Source of the DNA: Craterostigma plantagineum
Taxonomy: Eukaryota > Streptophyta > Magnoliopsida > Lamiales > Linderniaceae
Length of the DNA: 64,000 nucleotides
NCBI GenBank assembly: GCA_027422505.1
Contig: JAPQWV010000299.1
Span: 620,001-684,000 of the forward strand
Reading direction: 5' to 3'
The notes under the pieces were generated by a model that had not been told where the DNA came from, did not search any database, and saw only the letters and a list, made by a program, of their open reading frames with translations. A program made the position numbers and the translations under genes. Below, one piece after another: positions 1 through 10,565 of this stretch (the first letter of the stretch is position 1; every line of letters begins with the position of its first letter).

Positions 1-747
1 TGTATCGTTTCAGAAGTAGGTACCGTATAAATTAAAGTAAGACTTCAAATTTAAGACTTGGCTATTTTTCGTCACAAACGAAGCATTTCAGCAAATGTTG
101 ATGTGGAGAAAGGAAGAGACAATTTCTGACATTTTTCTGTAATGATTTAACACTTTTATGACGTTTTTCTGTCATGATTGTTCAGATTTATGACTTTTTC
201 TCTGTCATGACTGGACAGATTCTGACATACGAGGTATTAAATCATAAAAGACAGCATTATCTGACATGTTGGTGGCTTTCATAAGATGTTTCATGTCATA
301 TGTAATTTATGGTACATCAACCGTATCTGAGTTGGTACGCTTCAAACAAAACGATATGTACCCCTACAAAGCTATTTTGATACGGCGTCCCTTAATAATA
401 TGATTCGTCATACTAGGGTTACTATTTTTCGAGGTCGTACGAATTACTTTTTCATCTCGAACCACCGTAGAACAGTGAAATATAGTATTAAATACGTTTC
501 AGATCAAATTCGGTGCATTAGGCCCCGCACGCATGAATTAAATCTTAGAATACCAAGATCATTATAGTATAAGGATAGAAGCAAGAACATTTACAACATA
601 ATTTGAATAATTTGGTGAGTGCTACATCTGCGAATTCGGTGCATTAGGCTTTCATATTTTTTTTTCATTTCGTTCTTGTTAGGTATTGTCAAAATCACGC
701 AGGACAACGCGATTCGATTAGGAATGTATTTATTTTTCGATCGTATA

Positions 748-1080
748 ACAAATGGTACGATATACTTTGATATCTGGGTACTGTATATGTATAATTCTGG
801 ATACGGTAAACATGCATGTTATGGTACTATATATATAAATGATAAGGTACCTTCTGTAAAACACAAGGTACCTTAGTGTACAACAGATATGGTACTTCAT
901 GTGCGATATATAAGGTACGGTATATATTTGCGTAATGGTACGGTTAACCTGCATTTACGGTACGCTATATATAAGCGATATGGTAAGGTAATATGAAAGA
1001 CAATGTACTTTATATCTTCTGTTTATGGTACGCCATATATTTACATAATGGTACGGTATAACCTGCATATTGTGGTACAA
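748..1080. repeat. Degenerate GGTAC/TATATA repeat tract
   Basis: The motif GGTAC recurs many times at irregular spacing, usually next to TATATA or ATATAT and often as ATGGTACGGTATA. I see no conserved coding frame; the two short overlapping ORFs here are low complexity. The rest of 1-1440 is AT-rich with no recognisable gene. A phrase of about 17 bp, AATTCGGTGCATTAGGC, occurs twice (about 507 and 632). Confidence 0.5.
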
Positions 1081-1442
1081 CGAAAAAGATAAATCTGGTG
1101 CCAGGCTTCAACGTCATAATAAGCCCTTGGTGTAAACAATGAAAGAACAATAACTCTTGCCAGGCTTCAATCGAAAAATAAATCTGGAAAGTGCATGCAA
1201 GATCAACACTTTAAGCGTGGAACATTAAATCCGCCCACTTTTGTGACTGTTTCGATCAACCATTGTCCAAACAAAATTAAATCTTTAGCAACTGTGACAT
1301 AAAAAAGCTCCAAGTTGATATGATACACATTCATGGGAAACTCATACTTCCGAACCCTTTTTTGCTAGGGCCTTTATGACACTCACCACCTTCTTGCTAT
1401 ACTACAACAACCTTCCCCACCAAAAGCTCTCGACAATTTCCC

Positions 1443-1450
1443 TATAAAAA
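1443..1450 (+). promoter_or_regulatory. TATA box of the PMEI-like gene
   Basis: TATAAAAA lies 93 bp upstream of the ATG at 1543. It would put transcription start near 1475, leaving a 5' leader of about 70 nt. The assignment rests on motif and spacing only. Confidence 0.6.
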
Positions 1451-1542
1451 GACCCAAACTTCAACTGAAATCTTCACTAAACACAACAATTCAGACAACA
1501 AAAAATAGCCCTTTTATACTTTACTTCCCTTTCTTGACGAAC

Positions 1543-2160
1543 ATGGCTCAAAAACTACATGCTATTTTGCTCCTTCTCCTACTAACACAGTCGAAAAACA
1601 TGCTTGCACACTCTTTAGCAGAAACAATTTCCCATAACAACAACACCTACCTCGAAGACGCGTGCAGCCTCACGCGCTACCGCGACGTGTGCATTCAGTC
1701 CCTCTCCCCATTTTCCAACAAGGCAAAGGACAATCCCAGTAGATGGGCACGCGCCGGCGTCTCAGTCACCATAGCAGAGGCCAAAAGGGCGGCGCAGTAC
1801 TTGGCCGCGCTCGGCGGAGGCAAGAACGGCACCGCTAAATCGGCCTTCAGAGGAAGGAACAACATCGCCGTCGCCGACTGCGCCGAGTGCTTCGGCGACG
1901 CCCTCTACAATCTCCACAGGTCCCTCCGTGTTCTCCGCCGGCTCACCGTCGAGGGATTCGTTGGAGACATGGAAGACGTGACGACGTGGGTCAGCGCCGC
2001 CCTTACGGACGAAGGCACTTGTTTGGATGGGTTTGATGGAGGAGGGCAGAGGAGAAGGGGAAAGCGTGTTGGGTCTTTGATAAGTCGCGTTTCAAGGATT
2101 AGCTATATGACGAGCAACGCTCTTGCGCTTATCAATAAGCTGGCAACTACTGGCCCGTGA
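1543..2160 (+). CDS. Pectin methylesterase inhibitor-like secreted protein
   Basis: This intact single-exon gene encodes 205 aa, a normal length for stand-alone invertase/pectin methylesterase inhibitor (PMEI) proteins. The first true ATG is at 1543 in a good plant context (AACATGGC); the same frame extends upstream only through a TTG. Residues 6-14 are a leucine-rich signal-peptide core, so the product should go to the apoplast. The family pattern is present: C41 and C50 (spacing C-x8-C), the central DC at C113, and C160 in the TWVSAALTDEGTCLDGF block, which together would form two disulfides; C116 is extra. Family members bind and inhibit pectin methylesterases in the cell wall, and a few inhibit invertase. 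The target cannot be told from sequence. The coding part is GC-rich against AT-rich flanks. No pectinesterase domain follows, so it is not a PME pro-region. Confidence 0.9.
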   Translation: MAQKLHAILLLLLLTQSKNMLAHSLAETISHNNNTYLEDACSLTRYRDVCIQSLSPFSNKAKDNPSRWARAGVSVTIAEAKRAAQYLAALGGGKNGTAKSAFRGRNNIAVADCAECFGDALYNLHRSLRVLRRLTVEGFVGDMEDVTTWVSAALTDEGTCLDGFDGGGQRRRGKRVGSLISRVSRISYMTSNALALINKLATTGP

Positions 2161-3028
2161 TTGATTATTAGAGGGACTTTTCCAATTAATACCTGCAATG
2201 TAAATCTATGTCGTCTCTCTCATTTTGTACGTCTTACTCTGAGAATGGATTAATTGGAAAATAGAATATCAAAGTTGCTTGTTTTTGTCACCTAATAACC
2301 TACAGTTATATATGTACATATATATATATATATATAGATGGCTATAAACTGTCACTTTGATCTACATATGCCGAACCCTCGGTCACAGTCAACCAGAGGT
2401 TGACAGTTGATACATGAAACCAACCGGCCGGGGGTGTTGACGGTTAGCCGTCCCCGGTTGCCGGTTATTAATCTAACCGGCGGTTAGTTAAAAGCCGATT
2501 AATTTTATTTTGTTTTTGCAAAGTTAAAATAAATTTTTATTCTTCGTTCATATTTTACTCTTCTATTAAAAAATTTAAATATATCAATTTTATAAATTAT
2601 GATATATATTACCAAATTTTATTACAATACAAACTACATAGTAACAACAATAACAAACACTTGAGATGTATACATTATAACGAAATTGGCGATGTGGGCT
2701 TCGCCACCGTCAGGGTTGATCATGATTGAAATGACTGGAAAAATGCATAAACACAAGTTAGATATTTGACAATACATATATTTTTTTATAACAGCTCGTG
2801 CGGCTCGTGCCATGGTTCGGCGTCGCGGATGCGGACGTCGATGCGGACATGAGCAATACGAATCCGTTGCATTATCGCTGCAAGGTCATAGGTAATACGC
2901 AACTTTTATAAAAAATATTTGTAACTTATATAAGTTCGTTTGCAATTATACCAGATAATATTTGTGATAAAGTAAAACATACATGATAAGACTATATTAC
3001 ATATATTACAAAGGTTTTCTACAAACAT
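2161..3028. other. AT-rich intergenic DNA between PMEI gene and hAT remnant
   Basis: I see no gene here. It contains a (TA)n microsatellite at about 2307-2336. Around 2425-2500 there are several ACCGG/CCGGTT/CGGTTAG motifs, of the kind often found in subterminal regions of plant hAT elements. These may be the 3' end of the hAT element whose coding remnant starts at 3029, but I could not find a matching terminal inverted repeat. Confidence 0.4.
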
Positions 3029-3280
3029 TTAATTCCATGAAGAGTGACGTGGCGGCATAAAGTCATCAATATCTTCACTGTATGGATAAAAACCAGGATA
3101 AGGTCTTGATAACCATCACTGGACTGATATGACTGACCAAATGATATGTCACGATAGTTATCCAAATCCGCAATGGTCGGTTGTACTATTTGTGCTGTTC
3201 GATGATCTGTAATCATGTTCAGTATATCCAACGCTGTTTGCAATGGAAGATAAATAATCACCTGATCTTCCACTGCCAAA
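3029..3280 (-). pseudogene. hAT transposase-like gene, C-terminal fragment (split by Copia insertion)
   Basis: On the minus strand this is the tail of the gene whose main part is at 31812-33428. The frame runs across the Copia target site. The region is polar and Gly/Ser/Tyr-rich. After a frameshift near 3100 it ends in the tail DDFMPPRHSSWN followed by a stop at 3029-3031, which I recognise as typical of the C-termini of plant hAT dimerisation-family proteins. The outer Copia element separates it from the catalytic part by 28.5 kb. Confidence 0.65.
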
Positions 3281-3285
3281 GTATC
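3281..3285. repeat. Target-site duplication GTATC, left copy (outer Copia)
   Basis: GTATC immediately precedes the TGTAGAG start of the left LTR and recurs at 31807-31811 straight after the right LTR's terminal CA. Five bp is the expected size for a Copia integrase. Confidence 0.9.
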
Positions 3286-3432
3286 TGTAGAGTATACATT
3301 TAGATTGTGTTTGATTTCATTAGTTGTCCTTGTAATTAGGGGTTTTATTTGTATTAGTCCATAGATTAGGACTAGTTAGATATTTATACCAAGTCTGTTT
3401 GGTATAAATACTTGTACAAACATTATGCTTAG
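3286..3432 (+). repeat. Left LTR of outer Copia, 3'-truncated
   Basis: It starts TGTAGAGTATACATTT like the right LTR. It keeps about 45 bp that the right LTR lacks (after ACATTT), then matches through GGTATAAATAC (TATA-like, about 3399) to ATTATGCTTA near 3432. The last ~204 bp of the LTR are missing and the sequence passes directly into gag. Confidence 0.85.
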
Positions 3433-5351
3433 AATGCGCTCTTCCCAAGAAAAGAGATGCGAATTACTACTCCAAGAAGCTTCAACTCACGAAAGCAGAA
3501 GGAAGCAGGAGTAGCCCTCATGGCAGAGCAGGATCACTGGCTCGAAGACACATCTAGTTCTGGAGAAGAGAATCTTGCCCTCATGGCACGCCTTGATAAA
3601 ACGCCGAAACATCCAATCAGATGGACGAAGATGGCACATCCACCTTATCACAAGAGGTAGACACTTCTTCCACATTATTGACCATGCTAGATTCATATGA
3701 AAAACAATATGCTAACATGAAACGTGAGCAGAAAAGTATTAAGGAAGTAGAGGATAAACTTTCTAGGTCTCAGGAGAGGATAAATAGTCTCGAATCAGAA
3801 CTTAGGAGCTCTAGTGCTAAAATAGAAGAACTTACTAAGAGCCTACATTCTAGAGAGACTAGTCAACCTCAAATAGGACAGCAGAGCGAAAAGATTAAGG
3901 AGTTAGAAGATAGGCTAGCAAATAACTACAATAGCTTGGTTAGAAATCTCAATGAGAAAGCCACCCTAAATTGTAGGATAACCGAAGCTACCACTAAGAT
4001 CACTAACTTAGAAGCTCAATTAGAAATATCAAATGCTAAGGTTAGTGAGCTTAGTAAAGAATTAGACGCCTGTCAAGCCGCCAAACTGACGGTAGAAAAT
4101 AATTTTGCTCTCCTAGGTGAGGAACGCAAGAAACTATATGCTAAAATTAAGAAATTAGATGATATAGTTACGCGTAGGGGACAATCCGAACAGACGATAT
4201 TTTTGAACAAGCCCAAGGATATAGAGTTCTATATTCCTATAGAAGGCATAGGTTTCACTAACCCACGAGTTCTACGGAAAAAGGAAATATATAGATATTA
4301 AGCACATGGGTTTAGGAGTAACCTCTCTTAGAACATTCACTGTATCGACGTACCAAAATAATTTTGATTCATCTATGAGAAAAGCCTCACATGGGCCTGA
4401 GATCCCCTTTGACTACACTGTGCTAAATGAAATAGACAGAAATATGAAACCGTCATTAACACCTGTCTCTGACCTATTTCAACTTCCTGACCCTCAAACA
4501 GTCCTCGAGGAAGCCAAAGACGTTCAAAACAGATAGAGGAATCTCAAGCTAAATTAGACAAAGAAAGAGAGAATTTCAAAGCTGAAAAGAAAAGGTTCTT
4601 AAAAGAGATGGAAAATCTCAAGGCTCCCTCATCCACCCAAACTACCTCTCACGCTATTATGAAAAGCGTGAAAATTGAAAAATCACCTTCGAAAGAGAAA
4701 AGTGTATTAATAATTCTGTTAAGAGTGCTAAGACTAAATCTAGTTTACCTACGTCTACAGGGAGCGTAGGGCAAGCACTAGAACCGAAGGCGAGAGTGTC
4801 TAGTATTAAGAAGGAGCTAGTAAATTTGCGTATGACTAAGGATGTTACTCCTTCTGTACAAATAAATGACACTCGTAGAAATAAAAGTGCCATTTCCTCG
4901 CTTAGAATAATTGCTTCTACATGTACTCTTCAGCCCATCACCTTTAGAAGCGCCAACTACGAAATAGGCTCTACCTCACAAATTAAAAATAATCATTCTG
5001 AAACAAATGCCACTAGGAAGACTCGTAGGAAACAAGATCCAGCCATAAAGAAAGCTTATGGCGCCGTACATGTACTCACCTAAGGTATCCTATAAAGATT
5101 GAGTCCCCCAAGCACCTTAGGAGATTATCAAAACAAAAGATCTTTTCCTCAGTCAAGCCTACCAAAGCATTTGTACGTGCTGAAATTAACCTTCCCTGCA
5201 AGGTTCAACCCAAATGGGTTCCTAAATCTCCGCCTAGGACGACAAAAGCCAAAAAGGCCAAGTCACCTAAAGAGGCAACACCCAAAACACTTCTACGAAA
5301 GTGATATGGGTTATTAGAACTCCATCAAGTAATAATTTAGGAATCATATCT
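3433..5351 (+). pseudogene. Outer Copia gag remnant with long coiled coil
   Basis: Capsid and nucleocapsid are gone: the LTR joins at what looks like the last residues of the CCHC zinc knuckle, followed by the linker typical of Sirevirus gag (VALMAEQDHW and an acidic Ser-rich stretch). At 3621-4301 an open stretch encodes about 200 residues of heptad-like, Lys/Glu/Leu-rich coiled coil, ending in a segment (EFYIPIEGIGF) that matches the inner element's EFYDAREGIGL. Further fragments at 4306-4536 and 4796-5317 are broken by stops and frame changes. The region is cut at 5351 by the inner element and resumes at 21222. Confidence 0.8.
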
Positions 5352-5356
5352 GAACC
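5352..5356. repeat. Target-site duplication GAACC, left copy (inner Copia)
   Basis: GAACC directly precedes TGTTAGG of the inner left LTR and is repeated at 21222-21226 after the right LTR, showing an integrase-made insertion into the outer element. Confidence 0.92.
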
Positions 5357-5655
5357 TGTTAGGATATTTAATAGATTGTGTCAATAGTTTAAGTCTTGGG
5401 TTATCTTTTGTAATTATCCTTTTAGCTTGGGCTTTGGACTAGATTGTAATTAATTACTCTTTAGTGTTTGGGCCTTAATATACCTAGGGTTAATGTGGTA
5501 TATAAGGTTTTACCTTCACTATTTTTAAAGTTAATCAAAGATCAAAAGGCTAACCCTACTTTTCACACAATACACACACTTGAAGGTGAGAACCTCTCCA
5601 TTTTCATCCCATCTAAGCCTCTTTGATTCCTTGTTTGGTGCAATCGGGACCAACA
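5357..5655 (+). repeat. Left LTR of inner Copia
   Basis: This 299-bp LTR has TGTTAGG...CCAACA ends and a TATA box TATATAAG at 5499-5506. It is about 98% identical to the right LTR at 20922-21221. Confidence 0.93.
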
Positions 5656-5657
5656 AG

Positions 5658-5669
5658 TGGTATCAGAGC
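5658..5669 (+). other. Primer-binding site for initiator Met tRNA (inner Copia)
   Basis: TGGTATCAGAGC sits 2 bp after the left LTR. It is the standard plant retrotransposon primer site, complementary to the 3' end of initiator methionine tRNA. Confidence 0.92.
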
Positions 5670-7019
5670 AAACGTGGATCGATCTACATCGATTTGAACC
5701 CCGTTTCGTTCGATTCGAGAAAGATCAAAGGTGTTTTGGGCAAAAAATCACTTTCGGGTATTTTGAACTCGTTTTGGGTTTCAATGCTTCGTTTTTGTGT
5801 TTAAAACCTTTCCCCAGATCGATTCTATGCCTAAAATGTTTTTAGAACACTTTTGGATCAGTTTTAACGAGTTTTGAGCAAGATCGAAGCAAAAATCTTC
5901 AGAAAAAGGCATCTCGACCATTTTCTGTTTTTTGGTCGAGTTGATCCGTTTGTTGTTTTTAGCTCACAAATCGGTCGAATATGTGTTTAGGGAAGAATTT
6001 CTGAAGTTTTGGATCAAGTTTGAGTGATTTTCGTTGAGATTTGAGTGAAAATCGGACGAATTTCTGGTAAAACTCGCGACAAGCAATGGAACAGTAACTT
6101 AATGTTCTTGGCCGCGAAATTTCTTGTTGCGTTGTTCAACTCCGCGAAATTTTTATATCCGAGAAATTTTATTCCGAGAATCTTTCTAAAACCGCAAAAA
6201 TTTCTCTGTTTCACTTCACTTTCACTTCACTTTTTCTAAACTGCTTATCTTTCAAAATCCGAGAAACTTTATATGAGAGAAATTCTATTCCGAGAATTTA
6301 TCTGAGCCGCGAAATTTTCAAAAGCTGAGAAATATTTCTAAGTCTAGAAACTTTTAAAAACCGAGAAAGTTTGTCAAAATCCAAGAAATTTTCAGCCAAG
6401 AAAGTTGCTTTCTTCCGAGAAAATGTTTCAAAAGCACGATTTTTCAGATCCGAGAAACTTTCTAAAACCACACTTCAACCCGCGATAATTCTTCCAAACT
6501 GAAATTTTGAACCTGAAAATTCTCAAAACTGAGAAACTTTCTCACATGCGAAATTTTAAAACCCGAGAAAATAATTTTCAGCTGAGAATTTTTTTTCTAT
6601 CCGAGAATTTCTCTTTAAACTCACGCAAACACTGAAATTTCTCAGCCAATAATTTCTCGGGCAATTTTTCTTGTAATCACGAACCATTTTGAAACGTCTT
6701 TTCAAACCGCAAATTTTTCTCGGGTTAAATTTTTTTTTTCCCTCGTGTTAAAATTTTTTTTCGAACTTATTCAAGTCTTGATCCTTTACACCTTAGTCCT
6801 ATCCCCCTAGACCACTTTTGACAAAATTTTACTCTTCCAATCTCGTTTTAAATTTCTCGAACTACTCCGAATTTCAAGATATATTTTCCCTTCATACGTT
6901 GTCGACCATCACACACGTTCACTTAGTTCTAAGAAATTCATTAAACGATTTTCTCAAACTCTACTCGTTAAATTCATATTTCTCATCTCGTTCGTTACTA
7001 ACCCTCTTATCTATACAAG
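5670..7019 (+). other. Inner Copia leader, rich in CGCGAAATTT/CCGAGAAATTT motifs
   Basis: This noncoding leader lies between the PBS and the 5S block. From about 6100 it is dominated by degenerate copies of (C)CG(C/A)GAAA(T)TTT. Exact CCGCGAAA octamers occur at 6112, 6142 and 6307. Small ORFs here are not conserved. The leader stops abruptly at 7019, where 5S rDNA begins. Confidence 0.75.
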
Positions 7020-7138
7020 GGGGTGCAACACGAGGACTTCCCAGGGGGTCACCCATCCTAGTACTACTCTCGCCCAAGCACGCTTAACTTCGGAGTTCTG
7101 ATGGGATCCGGTGCATTAGTGCTGGTATGATCGCACCC
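7020..7138 (-). rRNA. 5S rRNA gene, array A unit 1
   Basis: This 119-nt gene matches the plant 5S consensus as I know it at every position, with box A, intermediate element and box C intact. Its 3' flank is retrotransposon leader (CCCCCTTGTATAG), so the usual T-run Pol III terminator is missing; the other genes of array A have T5-T6. Confidence 0.95.
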
Positions 7139-7421
7139 ATTCAGTTTGTTGCGCGTATTTGTTTTGTTTGTACGGGTGTAAATGTATTGAAAATTCGCAA
7201 CAATGACCGGTGCATTGCTCAGTAACCACGCTAGCTCGTAAACGTCGCAGTCGTTGATGTCTCGCACTTTCAACGAAAAAAATATATCACGGAAGCACTA
7301 TTCACGTGACTCTATTATAAAAATTGAGATTTGCGAAATCCATAGGTGTTAAGAGTGAAAAGTAACAACGTCCCTTTATTGCAAAATGAATACCCAAAGA
7401 ATGTTGTCGCGAGTAAAAAAG

Positions 7422-7540
7422 GGGGTGCAACACGAGGACTTCCCAGGGGGTCACCCATCCTAGTACTACTCTCGCCCAAGCACGCTTAACTTCGGAGTTC
7501 TGATGGGATCCGGTGCATTAGTGCTGGTATGATCGCACCC
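7422..7540 (-). rRNA. 5S rRNA gene, array A unit 2
   Basis: Consensus sequence over 119 nt, with a T6 terminator just downstream (plus-strand AAAAAA at about 7415-7420). Confidence 0.95.
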
Positions 7541-7819
7541 ATTTAGTTTGTTGCGCGTATTTGTTTTGTTTATACATGTGAAAATGTATTGAAAATTCGC
7601 AACAAAGACCGGTGCGTTGCTCGGTAACCACGCTAGTTTGTGAACGTCGCAGTCGTTGATGTCTCGCACTTTCAACGAAAAAAAAGCACGGAAGCACTAT
7701 TCACGTGATTCTATTACAAAAATTGAGATTTGCGAAATCCATAGGTGTTGAGAGTTAAAAGTAACTACGTCCCTTTATTGCAAAATGAATACCCAAATAA
7801 TGTTGTCGCGATAAAAAAG

Positions 7820-7938
7820 GGGGTGCAACACGAGGACTTCCCAGGGGGTCACCCATCCTAGTACTACTCTCGCCCAAGCACGCTTATCTTCGGAGTTCTG
7901 ATGGGATCCGGTGCATTAGTGCTGGTATGATCGCACCC
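7820..7938 (-). rRNA. 5S rRNA gene, array A unit 3
   Basis: 119 nt with one change, T52A, inside box A of the internal promoter. The T-run terminator is present. Confidence 0.93.
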
Positions 7939-8218
7939 ATTCAGTTTGTTGCGCGTATTTGTTTTGTTTATACGGGTGAAAATGTATTGAAAATTCGCAA
8001 CAAAGACCGTACGTTGCTCGGTAACCACGCTAGCTCGTGAACGTCGCAGTCGTTGATGTCTCGCACTTTCAACGAAAAAAATATAGCACGGAAGCACTAT
8101 TTCCGTGACTCTATTATAAAAATTGAGATTTGCGAAATCCATAGGTGTTGAGAGTGAAAAGTAACAACGTCCGTTTATTGCAAAATGAATACCCAAAGAA
8201 TGTGGTCGCGAGTAAAAA

Positions 8219-8337
8219 GGGGTGCAACACGAGGACTTCCCAGGGGGTCACCCATCCTAGTACTACTCTCGCCCAAGCACGCTTAACTTCGGAGTTCTGA
8301 TGGGATCCGGTGCATTTGTGCTGGTATGATCGCACCC
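8219..8337 (-). rRNA. 5S rRNA gene, array A unit 4
   Basis: 119 nt with a single change, T21A, in the first half; internal promoter intact. A T5 run follows. Confidence 0.93.
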
Positions 8338-8619
8338 ATTCAGTTTGTTGCGCGTATTTGTTTTGTTTGTACGGGTGTAAATGTATTGAAAATTCGCAAC
8401 GAAGACCGGTGCGTTGCTCAGTAACCACGCTAGCTCGTGAACGTCGCAGTCGCTGATGTCTCGCACTTTCAACGAAAAAAATATAGCACGGAAGCACTAT
8501 TCACGTGATTCTATTACAAAAATTGAGATTTGCGAAATCCATAGGTGTTGAGAGTGAAAAGTAACTACGTCCCTTTATTGCAAAATGAATACCCAAATAA
8601 TGTTGTCGCGAGTAAAAAG

Positions 8620-8738
8620 GGGGTGCAACACGAGGACTTCCCAGGGGGTCACCCATCCTAGTACTACTCTCGCCCAAGCACGCTTAACTTCGGAGTTCTG
8701 ATGGGATCCGGTGCATTAGTGCTGGTATGATCGCACCC
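8620..8738 (-). rRNA. 5S rRNA gene, array A unit 5
   Basis: Consensus sequence over 119 nt with a downstream T-run. Confidence 0.95.
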
Positions 8739-9020
8739 ATTCAGTTTGTTGCGCGTACTTGTTTTGTTTGTACGGGTGTAAATGTATTGAAAATTCGCAA
8801 CGAAGACCGGTGCGTTGCTCGGTAACCACGCAAACTCGTGAACGTCGCAGTCGTTGATGTCTCGCACTTTCAACGAAAAAAATATAGCACGGAAGCACTA
8901 TTCTCGTGACTCTATTATAAAAATTGAGATTTGCGAAATCCATAGGTGTTGAGAGTGAAAAGTAACAACGTCCGTTTATTGCAAAATGAATACCCAAAGA
9001 ATGTTGTCGCGAGTAAAAAG

Positions 9021-9124
9021 GGGGTGCAACACGAGGACTTCCCAGAGGGTCACCCATCCTAGTACTACTCTCGCCCAAGCACGCTTAACTTCGGAGTTCT
9101 GATGGGATCCGGTGCATTAGTGCT
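9021..9124 (-). rRNA. 5S rRNA gene, array A unit 6, 5'-truncated
   Basis: Nucleotides 16-119 are present (104 nt). The first 15 nt and the upstream spacer are replaced by retrotransposon sequence leading to the gag ATG at 9137. C94T is the only other change. The internal promoter is complete, but the normal start site is lost. Confidence 0.9.
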
Positions 9125-9136
9125 TCTGCACCAACC

Positions 9137-10565
9137 ATGTCTACCACAAATGACATCTCAACAGTGGGCTCCGACACCAGGCCTCCGATGCTGCGACAAG
9201 GCGATTACAGCATATGGACAAACAGGTTCCTCACGTTCATCAGGAACAAAGGCGCACCACTCTCTCAATACTTACTGGACTCCATCTTCAACGGTCCAGT
9301 ACAGTTCTGGACGATCATCCCTGCTCAACCAAACGCGAACCCTCCCATGGATGAACGCCGCACTCCAAGAGGTCCCATTAATGAGGATGAAGAGGCTCGC
9401 CTACAGGTCGATGATACTGCCAAAGGATACCTCTTCCAGGCTATGGGCAACGAAGTCTACGCACACATCGAGTGCCGCACAACTGCCAAGGAAATATGGG
9501 ATGAACTCGTGGAAATTATGGCAGGCACAACAGAGAGTGCTCAGGGGAGGAAATAGCATGTCTCTCGCAGTATGAACACTTCCAGGCCTATGAAGGAGAT
9601 GAGCTGCGTGACACGTACCTCCGATACTTGAAGGTCATCAATGAACTCAAGAAAGCCAAGATCTCGAGGGAAAAATCAACAACCGCTTCCTTGGTAGCCT
9701 CAAACCACATTGGAGCAATGCAACCGTGATGATGATTCAGAGTAAGGACCTCTCCAACACCTCCATCCATGCTCTCTACGACAGCCTGACTGCCTATGCT
9801 CCTTACGTGCAACCTCAGTCCGCCAACACTCGAGTTGACCCGCTGGCTCTCCTCTCTAACAAGACTACTGAACGATCTTCCACCTCCAAGACCAAACAGA
9901 ACAAAGAAAAGCTACCAGCTATTGTATCTGACACCTCTTCAGGATCCAAAGCTGATACAAAATCTGATGAAGATGCTCGTGATCTACGCAAGCAACTGGC
10001 AATGCTCACAAAGATGGTCTCAAAGAAGATCGGGAAAAAATCCTCATCCTCCTCCAATCGTGAAAGAACCTTTAGCGGCACCAAAAAGACTACCCCTACG
10101 GAGGAAGGTAAGCCGATAAAGAAAGAGGAGGAATCCGCACCTCAAAAATATGTGAAGTGCTTTCGGTGTGGAAAGTCAGGCCACTTTGCCAAGGAATTCC
10201 ATGCCCCACGCGTGAAGGACTCTGGCTACTACGACCGTAAGGCCAGAATCACCCGCAAAATGGAAAGTGGGAAAGTTCTTCTCACCGAAGAAGCCGAGTG
10301 GGTGAACGACACTTCCGAAGACGAGGAGCCTAAGGATGACGATTGCTGCATGGCAAGGCTGGTCGAACATGACGAGGACGAGGAGATGTTTAACACCGGT
10401 GAGAACTCTGCTAAGACCCCTACCAACGCAGAGTCTGAGGTACGAATTTCTCAACTCGATGATGTGTTTAATCACCGTCACACCATTAAGAAACCCACCG
10501 TAGACGCTAGGGATTATGATGAACTTAAACTAAAATTTGAAAACAACTATGCCTTACTTAGTTAA
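9137..10565 (+). pseudogene. Inner Copia gag (capsid and nucleocapsid), frameshifted
   Basis: The ATG at 9137 opens a capsid-like region (TAKEIWDELVEIM, the Copia gag UBN2-type pattern) that runs to about 9550. Frameshifts near 9550 and 9675 move the reading to the frame open at 9726-10565. That frame holds a CCHC zinc knuckle at about 10156-10197 whose last cysteine is replaced by phenylalanine (CFRCGKSGHFAKEF), so the knuckle is probably inactive. The acidic linker typical of Sirevirus gag follows. It ends at a TAA (10563-10565), after which the coiled coil continues. Confidence 0.85.

Larger units (their letters stand above)
7020..9124 (-). repeat. 5S rDNA block (array A) inside the inner Copia element
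   Basis: It contains five complete 119-nt 5S genes and one truncated gene, with periods of 398-402 bp, all on the minus strand and so antisense to the retrotransposon. The spacers belong to the same family as array B (shared CACGTGAATAGTGCTTCC and CACTCTCAACACCTATGG segments). The left edge is the exact 3' end of a 5S gene. The right edge falls inside a 5S gene at nucleotide 16, 12 bp before the gag ATG. No target duplication is visible around the block. The genes are near consensus, unlike most of array B. Confidence 0.93.

Noticed and set aside
1543..2160. N-terminal pro-region of a pectinesterase
   Set aside because: The frame ends normally at 205 codons and no pectinesterase domain follows in the next kilobase.
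7064..9078. Repeated 69-127 codon minus-strand ORFs in array A
   Set aside because: Same artefact: open frames across 5S genes and spacers, not proteins.
7020..9124. Cassandra-type TRIM explanation for 5S sequence in a retrotransposon
   Set aside because: Cassandra has a single 5S-like stretch inside each LTR. Here complete genes with full spacers are tandem, internal and antisense, and the LTRs contain no 5S sequence.
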